A stretch of DNA of 6,909 nt from Bifidobacterium breve (GTDB lineage: Bacteria; Actinomycetota; Acidimicrobiia; Acidimicrobiales; Ilumatobacteraceae). This document shows, piece by piece, positions 1 to 6,625 of this stretch. The stretch is from NCBI GenBank assembly GCA_945889575.1, contig CAMDBY010000091.1:1-6909 (forward strand). The letters run 5' to 3'. Below the pieces are notes generated by a model, which saw nothing but the letters and a program-made list of their open reading frames with translations, had not been told where the DNA came from and did no database searches. Each line of letters starts with the position of its first letter. Positions within the stretch are counted from its first letter, which is position 1. The translations under genes and the position numbers were made by a program.

Positions 1-1789
1 GGCCAAGAAACATAAACGAGCCAATGGGCTTATTTGGGTCAGACAAACCTGCTCGGCTTCGGCGAATGGCGTTAGCAACTGCAGTCACTGCATCGTCTTG
101 ACCAATGACGCGCTTATGTAGCTGATCTTCAAGGTGCACCAGTTTGGCCATCTCACCTTCCAGCAATTTGCTGACAGGCACTCCGGTCCACTTCGAAACC
201 ACTTCGGCAATGTCTTCAGCATCAACTTCTTCTTTCAACATTCGTTGTGTGACCTGCAGTTGATCAAGATGCGCGGTTGCATCATTAATGCGACGTTCAA
301 GTTCCGGGATGCGACCGTATTGAATTTCTGAGGCCTTTGTGAGATCGGTTTCCCTCTCTACAACAGAGCGCAGTGTCTCGAGTTCTTCCTTCAGTGTGCG
401 AATTGCTGAGATTGCTGAACGCTCAGCATCCCAATGCCCCTTCATCACCTCTGCTTCAAACTGCAATGACGTGAGTTCTTCTACAAGAGTGCTCAAGCGA
501 TCACGCGATGCAGAATCAGTTTCCTTCTCAAGTGCAACTCTTTCAATTTCTAATTGCAAAATGCGGCGTTGCACAATGTCAATCTCTGTTGGTAGCGAAT
601 CAATCTCAATACGCAGCTTGCTCGCCGCTTCGTCCATCAAGTCGATTGCCTTGTCTGGCAGGAATCGATTTGTGAGGTACCTGTTCGACAACACGGCAGC
701 GCTGACAAGCGCCGAGTCTTGAATTCGCACACCGTGATGTACTTCGTAGCGTTCTTTCAAACCGCGCAAGATTGCAATGGTGTCGGCAACCGTTGGTTCG
801 CCGACATACACCTGTTGAAAACGACGCTCGAGAGCTGGGTCTTTCTCTACATATTTGCGGTATTCATCAAGAGTGGTTGCGCCAATCATGCGTAGTTCCC
901 CACGCGCAAGCATCGGCTTGATCATGTTGCCCGCATCCATTGCGCCTTCAGCACCGCCAGCACCAACCATTGTGTGCAATTCATCGACAAAGGTAATGAC
1001 TTCGCCTTCAGCATCTGTAATTTCTTTAAGAACTGCTTTGAAGCGCTCTTCGAATTCGCCACGATATTTAGCGCCGGCCACCAATGAACTGATGTCAAGA
1101 GAAATTAACCGTTTTCCCTTGAGTCCTTCTGGTACGTCGCCATCGGCAATACGGCGGGCAAGCCCATCAACAATGGCGGTCTTACCAACACCTGGTTCAC
1201 CAATTAATACAGGGTTGTTCTTCGTACGGCGGGAAAGCACCTGGATCACTCGACGAATTTCTTCATCACGACCAATGACTGGGTCTATCTTTCCGTCTCG
1301 TGCTCGAGCTGTGAGATCAATTCCGTATTTCGCTAATGCTGCAAACTGTGATTCAGGATCTGGTGACGTGACTCGGTGTGAACCGCGTACCTCTTTTAAG
1401 GCCTGCAACATTTCCTCGCTGCCAATGCCGATGCGTTGATTCATCGCTAGGACGAGGTGCTCGACAGAGACATAATCATCTTTGAGGTCTTTGCGAGCTG
1501 AGTCCGCATTTGTTAGAACATTGGCGAGCTCGCGATTCATGCGCGGTTCTGCCCCACCTGTAGCGCGCGGGAGTTTGACCACAACTTCATCTGCCTTTGA
1601 TTGCACCATGCCTGGTGCAATACCTAACTTCTGCAAGAACGCAGGGACAATAGTGTCGGTTTGTCCGGCCACTGCACTGAGTACGTGATCAACCGTGACT
1701 TCGGGATTACCCAGACTTCTTGCAGAATCGCTTGCTGCAGCAATCGCCTCTTGAGTCCTCGTTGTCCATTTCTTTGGGTCGATAGCCAT
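1..1789 (-). CDS. clpB: ATP-dependent disaggregase ClpB, N-terminal 596 codons (3' end outside window)
   Basis: ClpB is a cytoplasmic hexameric AAA+ unfoldase that pulls proteins out of aggregates and passes them to DnaK/DnaJ/GrpE. The frame is open from ATG at 1789 to the left edge. An N-domain spans about residues 1-145. NBD1 has Walker A GEPGVGKT (197-204), Walker B ending in FVDE (E270), a GATT sensor segment (303-306) and the arginine pair ALERRF (R322, R323). A charged, heptad-rich stretch at about 400-520 is the coiled-coil middle domain, which separates ClpB from ClpA and ClpC. SKWTGVPVSKL (532-542) and the VIGQDDAV entry to NBD2 follow. The window ends at SFMFLG, just before the expected NBD2 Walker A, so roughly 250-280 residues are missing. 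It lies 12 bp after hspR as last visible gene of the chaperone operon. The start is supported by an AAGGAA ribosome-binding site 8 nt upstream. Identity is very secure; whether the second ATPase is intact cannot be seen. Confidence 0.97.
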   Translation of the reverse strand, partial: MAIDPKKWTTRTQEAIAAASDSARSLGNPEVTVDHVLSAVAGQTDTIVPAFLQKLGIAPGMVQSKADEVVVKLPRATGGAEPRMNRELANVLTNADSARKDLKDDYVSVEHLVLAMNQRIGIGSEEMLQALKEVRGSHRVTSPDPESQFAALAKYGIDLTARARDGKIDPVIGRDEEIRRVIQVLSRRTKNNPVLIGEPGVGKTAIVDGLARRIADGDVPEGLKGKRLISLDISSLVAGAKYRGEFEERFKAVLKEITDAEGEVITFVDELHTMVGAGGAEGAMDAGNMIKPMLARGELRMIGATTLDEYRKYVEKDPALERRFQQVYVGEPTVADTIAILRGLKERYEVHHGVRIQDSALVSAAVLSNRYLTNRFLPDKAIDLMDEAASKLRIEIDSLPTEIDIVQRRILQLEIERVALEKETDSASRDRLSTLVEELTSLQFEAEVMKGHWDAERSAISAIRTLKEELETLRSVVERETDLTKASEIQYGRIPELERRINDATAHLDQLQVTQRMLKEEVDAEDIAEVVSKWTGVPVSKLLEGEMAKLVHLEDQLHKRVIGQDDAVTAVANAIRRSRAGLSDPNKPIGSFMFLG

Positions 1790-1797
1790 AGTGGTAT

Positions 1798-1803
1798 TTC
1801 CTT
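1798..1803 (-). promoter_or_regulatory. clpB ribosome-binding site overlapping the hspR stop codon
   Basis: On the minus strand AAGGAA lies 8 nt before the clpB ATG, and its first two bases are the last two of the hspR TAA stop. A ribosome terminating on hspR would sit on the clpB initiation site. This suggests translational coupling and supports the choice of the 1789 start. No separate promoter can be seen in the 12-bp gap. Confidence 0.7.
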
Positions 1804-2197
1804 ATCGGTCCGGATCAAAAATGCTGGGGCGCTCACCGAAGCGGGCCACTGCCTGTCGCAGCGGCACAAGGTTGCTGCGGCTGCGCGATTCAATTTCGGT
1901 GATGGCGTGCATGAGGCCTTGACGCAGTTGTTCCACTTCACTGCGAAGGCGCACTACTTCTGCTTCCAACGTCATGACATGACGAATGCCTTCCAGGTTC
2001 ATACCTGTGGCTGCAAGTTCCGTAATGCGCAAAAGTCGCGCAATATCTGCGTCGCTATACCTGCGGTTGCCACCAGTCGTTCGTGCCGGAGTCAACAAAC
2101 CACGGCGTTCGTAGATGCGCAATGTTTGCGGGTGCATACCGGCAAGTTCGGCAGCCACCGAGATGACATAGAGGGCACGTCGATCATCGTTGGTCAT
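1802..2197 (-). CDS. hspR: heat-shock repressor HspR, MerR family
   Basis: This 131-residue protein is the expected transcriptional repressor of its own operon. The N-terminus holds a MerR-type winged helix-turn-helix: YVISVAAELAGMHPQTLRIYE (10-30) is the helix-turn-helix with recognition helix, and RRGLLTPARTTGGNRRYSDADI (31-52) is the wing region. A leucine/valine heptad segment at about 72-97 is the likely dimer coiled coil. There is no cysteine cluster or large effector domain, which fits HspR rather than metal- or drug-sensing MerR proteins. In Streptomyces and mycobacteria HspR binds HAIR operators and needs DnaK as co-repressor; that role is inferred here from family and context. The start codon overlaps the dnaJ stop as ATGA, with an AGGAA site at 2205-2209, 7 nt upstream. 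A HAIR-like site lies upstream of dnaK at 5741-5761. HspR is favoured over the related GlnR-like regulators because of position and wing sequence. Confidence 0.94.
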   Translation of the reverse strand: MTNDDRRALYVISVAAELAGMHPQTLRIYERRGLLTPARTTGGNRRYSDADIARLLRITELAATGMNLEGIRHVMTLEAEVVRLRSEVEQLRQGLMHAITEIESRSRSNLVPLRQAVARFGERPSIFDPDR

Positions 2198-3312
2198 GGC
2201 GTTGTTCCTGACGCACGTGGTGAGGAAAGCACTTCACTGAGTGATTCAATTGCGGAGCGCTCTTCATCTGACAGTTTCGTCGGCACATTTACCTCGACAG
2301 TGACAATGAGGTCACCGACTTGCTTTGGTAATTCAATGCCTTTGCCTTTCACGCGATGACGGGAACCACTTTGTGTGCCGGCTTTCAGGCGCAATGTCAC
2401 ATCGCTGCCGTCAAGGGTTGGCACTGTAATCGTTGCGCCCAATACTGCTTCAGTAAATGACACAGGAACACGCGTCAACAAGTTCAAGCCTTCACGTGTA
2501 AACAACAGATGCGGTGCAACATTGCATTCCACGAACAAGTCGCCAGCAGGGCCACCGTTGCGACCAGGAGTGCCCCGGCCTTTCAGACGAATGCGTTGAC
2601 CGTTGTCAACACCAGCAGGAATTCGCACATTCACTTCACGCGGACGACGTTCAATTCCCGTACCTCGACATGTTGAACATGGGTTCTCGATAATGATGCC
2701 GTTGCCGCTACACGAACGACAGGGCTGTGAGAAGGAAAACATTCCCTGATTGTCTGCAGTAGAACCGCGACCACCACAGGCTGCACAAGTTTTCGGAGCT
2801 GTACCGGCGCGAGCACCAGAACCAGTACATGATGAACATTGCGCATCTGCAGTGAGATGCAACGACGTTGTGATGCCGTGAGCTGCATCAACAAAATCAA
2901 GCGTCAGTGTTGTTTCGATATCTTGCCCGCGTTGTGGACCAGTTGATCCGCCACCACCACGACGTCCGCCACCGCCACGACCAAACATTTGACCAAGGAT
3001 GTCACCGAGACCATCGCCGCCCATGTCGAAGCGAATGTTTTGTCCGCCTGCGCCACCACCGAATCCACCCATTGGACCAACACGTCGTACTTCGTCGTAC
3101 TCTGCGCGTTTCTTTTCATCGCCCACAACGTCGTATGCAGCTGAAATGTCTTTGAACTTTTCTTCTGCTGCTGCGTTGTCGGGGTTTGCATCAGGGTGAT
3201 ACTGGCGCGCAAGTCGCCGGTACGCCTTCGTGATGTCTTTGACAGTTGCGTCTTTCGACACGCCAAGCACTGCGTAATAGTCCTTTTCGTACCATTCGCG
3301 CTGTCCGGACAT
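2194..3312 (-). CDS. dnaJ: Hsp40 co-chaperone DnaJ (type I, zinc-finger form)
   Basis: DnaJ delivers unfolded clients to DnaK and stimulates its ATPase. The 372-residue product has a full type I layout. The J-domain at about 10-75 carries the essential HPD at 39-41. A Gly/Phe-rich linker spans about 80-127 and includes GLGDILGQMFG. Four CxxCxGxG zinc repeats start at C159, C176, C198 and C212, enough for two zinc ions. C-terminal substrate-binding beta domains follow from about 222, including the typical IPAGVDNGQRIRLKGRG segment (231-247). The N-terminus (MSGQREWYEKDYYAVLGV) resembles actinobacterial DnaJ1, the paralogue normally linked to grpE and hspR. The start is 3 nt after the grpE stop, with a weak GGGGA site 6 nt upstream of the ATG, so translation probably depends on coupling. 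The stop overlaps the hspR start by 4 bp. A second DnaJ paralogue (DnaJ2) is common elsewhere in such genomes but is not in this window. Confidence 0.97.
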   Translation of the reverse strand: MSGQREWYEKDYYAVLGVSKDATVKDITKAYRRLARQYHPDANPDNAAAEEKFKDISAAYDVVGDEKKRAEYDEVRRVGPMGGFGGGAGGQNIRFDMGGDGLGDILGQMFGRGGGGRRGGGGSTGPQRGQDIETTLTLDFVDAAHGITTSLHLTADAQCSSCTGSGARAGTAPKTCAACGGRGSTADNQGMFSFSQPCRSCSGNGIIIENPCSTCRGTGIERRPREVNVRIPAGVDNGQRIRLKGRGTPGRNGGPAGDLFVECNVAPHLLFTREGLNLLTRVPVSFTEAVLGATITVPTLDGSDVTLRLKAGTQSGSRHRVKGKGIELPKQVGDLIVTVEVNVPTKLSDEERSAIESLSEVLSSPRASGTTP

Positions 3313-3315
3313 GAC

Positions 3316-3798
3316 TTATCCCCGCACCTTCACCATGGCAGCGCGCAACACGCGGCCCTTCCATTCGTATCCAGTGCGAAGCACTTCAACCACGATTGGT
3401 TCTCCACCGTCGCCTTCTTCATGAACAACAGCTTCTGAAGTAGTTGGGTCAAACGGCTTATCTAAAAGATCGAGTGCTACAAGACCTTGCTTCACAAGTG
3501 CAGCCATGAGTGCCGACCAAATAGGTTCAACACCGTCTGCACCGTGAGCAAAGGCTGCTTCGCACGCATCAAGAACTGGCAATAACGAATCCGCGATACG
3601 ACCGGTAGCCCGGTCTACTTCGTCAGACATGTTCGACGTGACACGCTTTTTGTAGTTTTCAAAATCGGCCTGCAGACGTAGTGCTATGTCTTTGAACTCA
3701 TTACGTTCTTGGACAAGCGCATCAATGTCGTGCTCGATTATTTCAACTATCTCGGCGTCAATGGCGTCTTCCGGTTGATCAACATTGTCTTCAGACAT
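3316..3798 (-). CDS. grpE: nucleotide exchange factor GrpE
   Basis: GrpE is the dimeric exchange factor that releases ADP from DnaK and so resets the folding cycle. The 160-residue product starts with an acidic, probably disordered stretch (1-24). A helical coiled-coil part follows, with QADFENYKKRV (43-53) and LLPVLDACEAAF (72-83), the usual four-helix-bundle signature. The C-terminal beta-wing domain runs from about 105 and holds DKPFDPTTSEAV (113-124) and GYEWKGRVLRAAMVKV (143-158), the characteristic GrpE ending. It is shorter than many actinobacterial GrpE proteins, mainly because the N-terminal tail is short; both conserved domains are present. It begins 3 nt after the dnaK stop and ends 3 nt before dnaJ. 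Only a poor Shine-Dalgarno sequence is visible, so re-initiation after dnaK is likely. Residues 11-19 resemble the DnaK tail (see findings). Identity is secure. Confidence 0.96.
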   Translation of the reverse strand: MSEDNVDQPEDAIDAEIVEIIEHDIDALVQERNEFKDIALRLQADFENYKKRVTSNMSDEVDRATGRIADSLLPVLDACEAAFAHGADGVEPIWSALMAALVKQGLVALDLLDKPFDPTTSEAVVHEEGDGGEPIVVEVLRTGYEWKGRVLRAAMVKVRG

Positions 3799-3801
3799 GA
3801 A

Positions 3802-5637
3802 TTACTGCTCATCTACAATTTCAGCATCAACGATGTCATCGTCGTTTGGTGCACCTTGTGCGCCAGATGCTGATGTTCCAGCTGCCTCGCTGTCGCGAGC
3901 TGCTGTTTCGTACAACTTCTGGCTGAATGCCTGACTGGCACCCATAAGAGTTTCCGTTGCCGCCTTGATGTCGGCAATGTTGTTACCGGCAATAGCTGTC
4001 TTCAGAATTCCGAGCGGGCCTTCAACAGCTTCTTTTTCTTCTTCAGTGACTTTGTCGCCTTGTTCTTTCAGAACTTTTTCAGTTTGGTACACAAGTGAGT
4101 CAGCATTGTTACGTACTTCTGCTTCTTCGCGACGACGCTTGTCATCTTCGGCGTGTGACTCGGCATCGCGAATCATCTCTTCAATTTTTTCTTTGCTGAG
4201 AGATGACGAGCTGGTGATGGTCATGGACTGCTCTTTGCTTGTGGCACGGTCCTTGGCCGATACATGCACAATTCCGTTTGCGTCGATATCGAATGTGACT
4301 TCAATTTGAGGCATTCCGCGTTGAGCGGGTGGAAGGTCAACCAAATTGAACTTGCCAAGTGACTGGTTGTAACTAGCCATTTCACGCTCACCCTGAAGAA
4401 CATTGATCTCTACTGATGGCTGGTTGTCATCTGCAGTGGTGAACACTTCAGTACGGCGTGTAGGAATTGTGGTGTTGCGCTCAATGAGCTTTGTCATTAC
4501 GCCGCCCTTGGTTTCAATTCCCAATGACAACGGTGTGACGTCGAGCAGCAAGATGTCTTTCACATCGCCCTTCAAAACTCCGGCTTGAACTGCTGCACCA
4601 ATAGCAACTACTTCGTCTGGGTTAACAGACTTGTTTGGCTCTTTGCCGGTCATGTTGAACACAAGTTCTTGCACTGCTGGCATACGAGTAGAACCACCAA
4701 CCAAGATGACGTGGTCAATTTGGCTCTTTGTAAGACCAGCATCTTTGATTGCCTGATCAAATGCCACGCGGCAACGCTCGACAAGATCTGCGGTCATTTC
4801 CTGGAACTTGGAACGCGTTAAAGATTCATCAAGGTGCAATGGGCCTTCTGCAGTTGCAGTAATGAAAGGCAAGTTGATTTGTGTCTGTTGTGTTTGTGAC
4901 AATTCGATTTTTGCTTTTTCAGCAGCTTCTTTCAAACGCTGAACAGCCATACGGTCCTGTGCAAGATCAATACCGTGTGCGCTCTTGAACTGTTGTGTCA
5001 ACCAGTCAATGATGCGCTGGTCCCAATCGTCACCACCAAGATGAGTGTCACCGTGTGTGCTCTTTACTTCAAACACACCGTCGCCAATTTCAAGAACAGA
5101 AACATCGAACGTTCCACCGCCAAGGTCAAACACCAAAATGGTTTCATCGTGTGATGACTTGTCTAAGCCGTATGCAAGTGCTGCAGCTGTTGGCTCGTTG
5201 ATAATGCGCAAAACATTCAAACCTGCAATAGCGCCAGCTTCTTTTGTTGCGGTGCGCTGTGCATCGTCGAAATATGCAGGGACAGTGATAACAGCATCTG
5301 TGACTGTGTCACCGAGATATGCCTCTGCATCACGCTTCAACTTCATCAGTGTGCGTGCGCTGATTTCCTGCGGAGTGTATTTCTTGCCATCAATATCGTC
5401 GGAAGTCCATGTGGTTCCCATCTGGCGCTTGATGCTGCGAAATGTGCGATCCGGGTTAGTGATTGCTTGGCGCTTTGCCACTTCGCCAACAAGAACCTCA
5501 CCGGCTTTTGAAAAAGCAACGATGGACGGCGTGGTACGAGCACCTTCTGAGTTGGGGATGACGACTGGTTCGCCAGCCTCAAGAACTGAAACGACTGAGT
5601 TGGTGGTTCCGAGGTCGATTCCGACTGCTTTTGCCAT
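3802..5637 (-). CDS. dnaK: Hsp70 chaperone DnaK
   Basis: DnaK is the central cytoplasmic Hsp70, binding exposed hydrophobic segments in an ATP-controlled cycle with DnaJ and GrpE. It is also the expected co-repressor of HspR. The 611-residue product carries all three Hsp70 signatures: IDLGTTNS (7-14), VFDLGGGTFDVSVL (169-182) and HVILVGGSTRMPAVQ (309-323). The hydrophobic interdomain linker DVKDILLLDVTP (358-369) joins the ATPase to the beta substrate-binding domain. A charged helical lid (about 480-580) and an Ala/Gly/Ser-rich tail ending DDDIVDAEIVDEQ follow. The ATPase domain looks compact near residues 60-90, as in Gram-positive DnaK. The frame stays open to 5763, adding 42 codons, but the start at 5637 is preferred: MAKAVGIDLG is the canonical N-terminus, an AGGAG site lies 10 nt upstream, and the extension would run through the operator. 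First gene of the operon; grpE follows after 3 bp. Confidence 0.98.
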   Translation of the reverse strand: MAKAVGIDLGTTNSVVSVLEAGEPVVIPNSEGARTTPSIVAFSKAGEVLVGEVAKRQAITNPDRTFRSIKRQMGTTWTSDDIDGKKYTPQEISARTLMKLKRDAEAYLGDTVTDAVITVPAYFDDAQRTATKEAGAIAGLNVLRIINEPTAAALAYGLDKSSHDETILVFDLGGGTFDVSVLEIGDGVFEVKSTHGDTHLGGDDWDQRIIDWLTQQFKSAHGIDLAQDRMAVQRLKEAAEKAKIELSQTQQTQINLPFITATAEGPLHLDESLTRSKFQEMTADLVERCRVAFDQAIKDAGLTKSQIDHVILVGGSTRMPAVQELVFNMTGKEPNKSVNPDEVVAIGAAVQAGVLKGDVKDILLLDVTPLSLGIETKGGVMTKLIERNTTIPTRRTEVFTTADDNQPSVEINVLQGEREMASYNQSLGKFNLVDLPPAQRGMPQIEVTFDIDANGIVHVSAKDRATSKEQSMTITSSSSLSKEKIEEMIRDAESHAEDDKRRREEAEVRNNADSLVYQTEKVLKEQGDKVTEEEKEAVEGPLGILKTAIAGNNIADIKAATETLMGASQAFSQKLYETAARDSEAAGTSASGAQGAPNDDDIVDAEIVDEQ

Positions 5638-5647
5638 GGGGTTATGT

Positions 5648-5652
5648 CTCCT
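5648..5652 (-). promoter_or_regulatory. dnaK ribosome-binding site
   Basis: AGGAG on the minus strand, 10 nt before the ATG at 5637, is the best Shine-Dalgarno match in the divergent region. It decides the dnaK start against the 42-codon upstream extension. So dnaK has a leader, unlike the two plus-strand genes, which look leaderless. Part of this site can pair with a pyrimidine-rich stretch at 5714-5718. Confidence 0.8.
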
Positions 5653-5661
5653 GTACTTGGT

Positions 5662-5677
5662 TCCGGCGGGTGCCGGA
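5662..5677 (-). repeat. GC-rich stem-loop in the presumed dnaK leader
   Basis: A perfect inverted repeat on the minus strand: TCCGGC, a four-base loop ACCC, then GCCGGA. It ends 9 nt before the dnaK ribosome-binding site. With six pairs, five of them G-C, it should form in the RNA. No U-tract follows, so it is unlikely to be an intrinsic terminator. It could stabilise the leader or organise a larger fold around the ribosome-binding site. Confidence 0.6.
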
Positions 5678-5729
5678 TACGGGTGGGGTGGCTTCACAAT
5701 AAGGGGCTCCAAGAGAGATACCAACCTCT

Positions 5730-5760
5730 GATATAGGAAAGTTGATACGAAGTGACTCAA
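5730..5760 (-). promoter_or_regulatory. candidate dnaK operon promoter
   Basis: On the minus strand, TTGAGT (5760-5755) is a fair -35 match and TATATC (5735-5730) a weak -10 match, separated by 19 bp. Transcription would start near 5723-5724, giving a leader of roughly 87 nt. The -35 hexamer lies inside the HAIR-like repeat, so HspR bound there would block RNA polymerase. The spacing is long and the -10 poor, and GATAAA just upstream of the repeat is an alternative -10. Confidence 0.45.
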
Positions 5761-5761
5761 C
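5741..5761 (-). promoter_or_regulatory. HAIR-like inverted repeat, candidate HspR operator
   Basis: HspR operators follow CTTGAGT, seven free bases, ACTCAAG. The minus strand here reads GTTGAGT, CACTTCG, TATCAAC: a 21-bp site with exact HAIR spacing. The left arm matches 6 of 7 positions and the right arm 4 of 7, keeping the TTGA and TCAA cores. The outermost pair is changed from C-G to G-C, so symmetry is kept. It lies about 104 bp upstream of the dnaK start and overlaps the candidate -35. HspR is encoded in this operon, which makes the assignment plausible. I saw no second copy in the divergent region. Confidence 0.68.
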
Positions 5762-5825
5762 ATTTATCACATGCCGGAATTACTGGTGTTCGTTGCAGAT
5801 TTCCCCTCTGGCGTGGGCTCAGACC

Positions 5826-5831
5826 TACGAT
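5826..5831 (+). promoter_or_regulatory. candidate -10 box of gpmA, leaderless arrangement
   Basis: TACGAT fits the actinobacterial TANNNT -10 pattern. Exactly six bases (5832-5837) separate it from the GTG start, which places the predicted transcription start on the first base of that codon. No convincing -35 lies 16-18 bp upstream, which is common for such promoters. The only purine-rich stretch before the GTG, GAAGG, is one base away and too close to act as a Shine-Dalgarno site, which also argues for a leaderless transcript. Confidence 0.55.
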
Positions 5832-5837
5832 GAAGGT

Positions 5838-6587
5838 GTGCTCGGCAATCTCGTCCTCCTGCGCCACGGTCAAAGTACGTGGAATGAACTCAACCTTTTT
5901 ACGGGCTGGCATGACGTGCCCCTCTCGGTCCAGGGCGAACAAGAAGCAGCAGCAGCAGGCCCAACTATGGCTGCAGCCGGCCTTGTTTTCGACGTTGCCC
6001 ATACCTCTTTACTGACGCGCGCTGTCATGACCTGCCACTTGGCACTTTCTGGCATGGGCCAGGTGTGGCTGCCAGTGGAACGCCATTGGAAATGGAACGA
6101 ACGTCACTACGGGGCATTGCAGGGTCTCGACAAAGCCGCCACCACTGCCCAACACGGCGAGGAACAAACAAAAATCTGGCGCCGCAGCTACGACGTACCA
6201 CCACCAGCGGTCGATATGTCAAGCCCAGAACACCCCGCAAGTGATCCTCGGTATCGCCTTGTTAACCCTGCAGATTTGCCGGCCACAGAATGCCTAAAAG
6301 ATGTGGTCGAGAGAGTGGTGCCCCATTTTCACGCCACGGTTGTGCCGCAATTGCGCGCCGGCTTGAACGTATTGGTTGCGGCCCACGGTAATTCATTGCG
6401 CGCACTGGTCATGGCCCTAGAGAACATTTCGTCAGAGAACATTGCTGAATTGAATATCCCTACTGGTGTACCTCGACTCTACAAATTGTCGGATTCTCTC
6501 GCCGTGAATGAGGTCACTTACCTCGGTGACGCCGAGAAAATCAAGGCAGCAACAGACGCTGTGGCGAACCAAGCAAAACCCAAGTAA
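5838..6587 (+). CDS. gpmA: 2,3-bisphosphoglycerate-dependent phosphoglycerate mutase
   Basis: This enzyme interconverts 3-phosphoglycerate and 2-phosphoglycerate in glycolysis and gluconeogenesis through a phosphohistidine intermediate, in the cytoplasm. From the GTG at 5838 the product has 249 residues, close to the 250 of E. coli GpmA. The N-terminal motif LLRHGQSTWN (7-16) contains the phosphorylated histidine H10, followed by NLFTGWHDVPLS (19-30). R61 (in SLLTRAVMT), E88 (in WNERHYGALQGL) and H183 (in AAHGNSLRAL) complete the catalytic set, and NIPTGVP (206-212) is the usual late family motif. The frame extends upstream to a TTG at 5742, but those 32 codons resemble no GpmA sequence and cross the dnaK operator. 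The GTG gives the normal short lead before the RHG motif and has a -10 box six bases upstream. It is divergent from dnaK and followed after 44 bp by a cyclic-nucleotide-binding protein gene. Function is secure; the start is probable. Confidence 0.95.
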   Translation: MLGNLVLLRHGQSTWNELNLFTGWHDVPLSVQGEQEAAAAGPTMAAAGLVFDVAHTSLLTRAVMTCHLALSGMGQVWLPVERHWKWNERHYGALQGLDKAATTAQHGEEQTKIWRRSYDVPPPAVDMSSPEHPASDPRYRLVNPADLPATECLKDVVERVVPHFHATVVPQLRAGLNVLVAAHGNSLRALVMALENISSENIAELNIPTGVPRLYKLSDSLAVNEVTYLGDAEKIKAATDAVANQAKPK

Positions 6588-6604
6588 CTCCGCTGGTATT
6601 TGAT

Positions 6605-6621
6605 TACTTCCTATGGAAGTA
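6605..6621. repeat. perfect 7-3-7 palindrome, candidate operator
   Basis: TACTTCC, TAT, GGAAGTA is a perfect inverted repeat centred at 6613 in the 44-bp gap after gpmA. Its last two bases are the first two of the candidate TACACT -10 box of the next gene, so a protein bound here would cover the promoter spacer. No run of T follows, so an intrinsic terminator for gpmA is unlikely. I do not recognise the motif as a known regulator's site. Confidence 0.55.
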
Positions 6622-6625
6622 CACT
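6620..6625 (+). promoter_or_regulatory. candidate -10 box of the cyclic-nucleotide-binding gene, leaderless arrangement
   Basis: TACACT fits TANNNT and is followed by exactly six bases (6626-6631) and then ATG, the same geometry as gpmA. The predicted transcription start is the A of the ATG. TTGATT at 6600-6605 looks like a -35, but its 14-bp spacer is too short. No Shine-Dalgarno site lies at normal distance; GGAAG at 6615-6619 is 12 bases away. Confidence 0.55.

Larger units (their letters stand above)
5647..5718 (-). promoter_or_regulatory. possible leader RNA fold masking the dnaK ribosome-binding site
   Basis: On the minus strand, UCUCU (5718-5714) can pair with GGAGA (5651-5647), four Watson-Crick pairs plus one U-G. 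The adjoining CUUGG (5713-5709) can pair with CCAAG (5660-5656). A four-base bulge, UACA (5655-5652), separates the two helices on one side. The GC-rich stem-loop at 5662-5677 lies inside the enclosed loop. GGAG of the ribosome-binding site would be paired in a weak, bulged helix, as in known RNA thermometers. The pairing was found by eye; no folding energy was calculated and the transcript start is only predicted, so this is tentative. Confidence 0.28.

Noticed and set aside
1750..1756. CTTGAGT, a perfect HAIR half-site near the start of clpB
   Set aside because: The second arm is missing at the required distance and the heptamer lies inside coding sequence, so it is probably chance.
2595..2610. 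Palindrome GTTGAC-CGTT-GTCAAC inside dnaJ
   Set aside because: It encodes part of the conserved PAGVDNGQ segment of DnaJ, so coding constraint explains it, and the spacing is not that of HAIR.
2935..3075. Repetitive GGN/CCN-rich stretch
   Set aside because: It encodes the Gly-rich linker of DnaJ (residues about 80-125), so it is an amino-acid composition effect and not a DNA repeat element.
5638..5763. Upstream extension of dnaK by 42 codons to 5763
   Set aside because: The extra residues do not resemble any Hsp70 N-terminus and run through the HAIR-like operator. The start at 5637 gives the canonical MAKAVGIDLG with an AGGAG site.
5771..5833. Small 20-codon open frame ahead of gpmA that could be a leader peptide
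   Set aside because: It has no ribosome-binding site, its stop overlaps the gpmA -10 box, and a leaderless gpmA transcript would not contain it.
5742..5837. Upstream start of gpmA at TTG 5742 or TTG 5793
   Set aside because: The added residues match nothing in the GpmA family and overlap the dnaK regulatory region, and neither codon has a well-placed ribosome-binding site.
5638..5837. CIRCE element (HrcA operator) upstream of dnaK
   Set aside because: No TTAGCACTC-N9-GAGTGCTAA-like repeat is visible, and the operon encodes HspR rather than HrcA.
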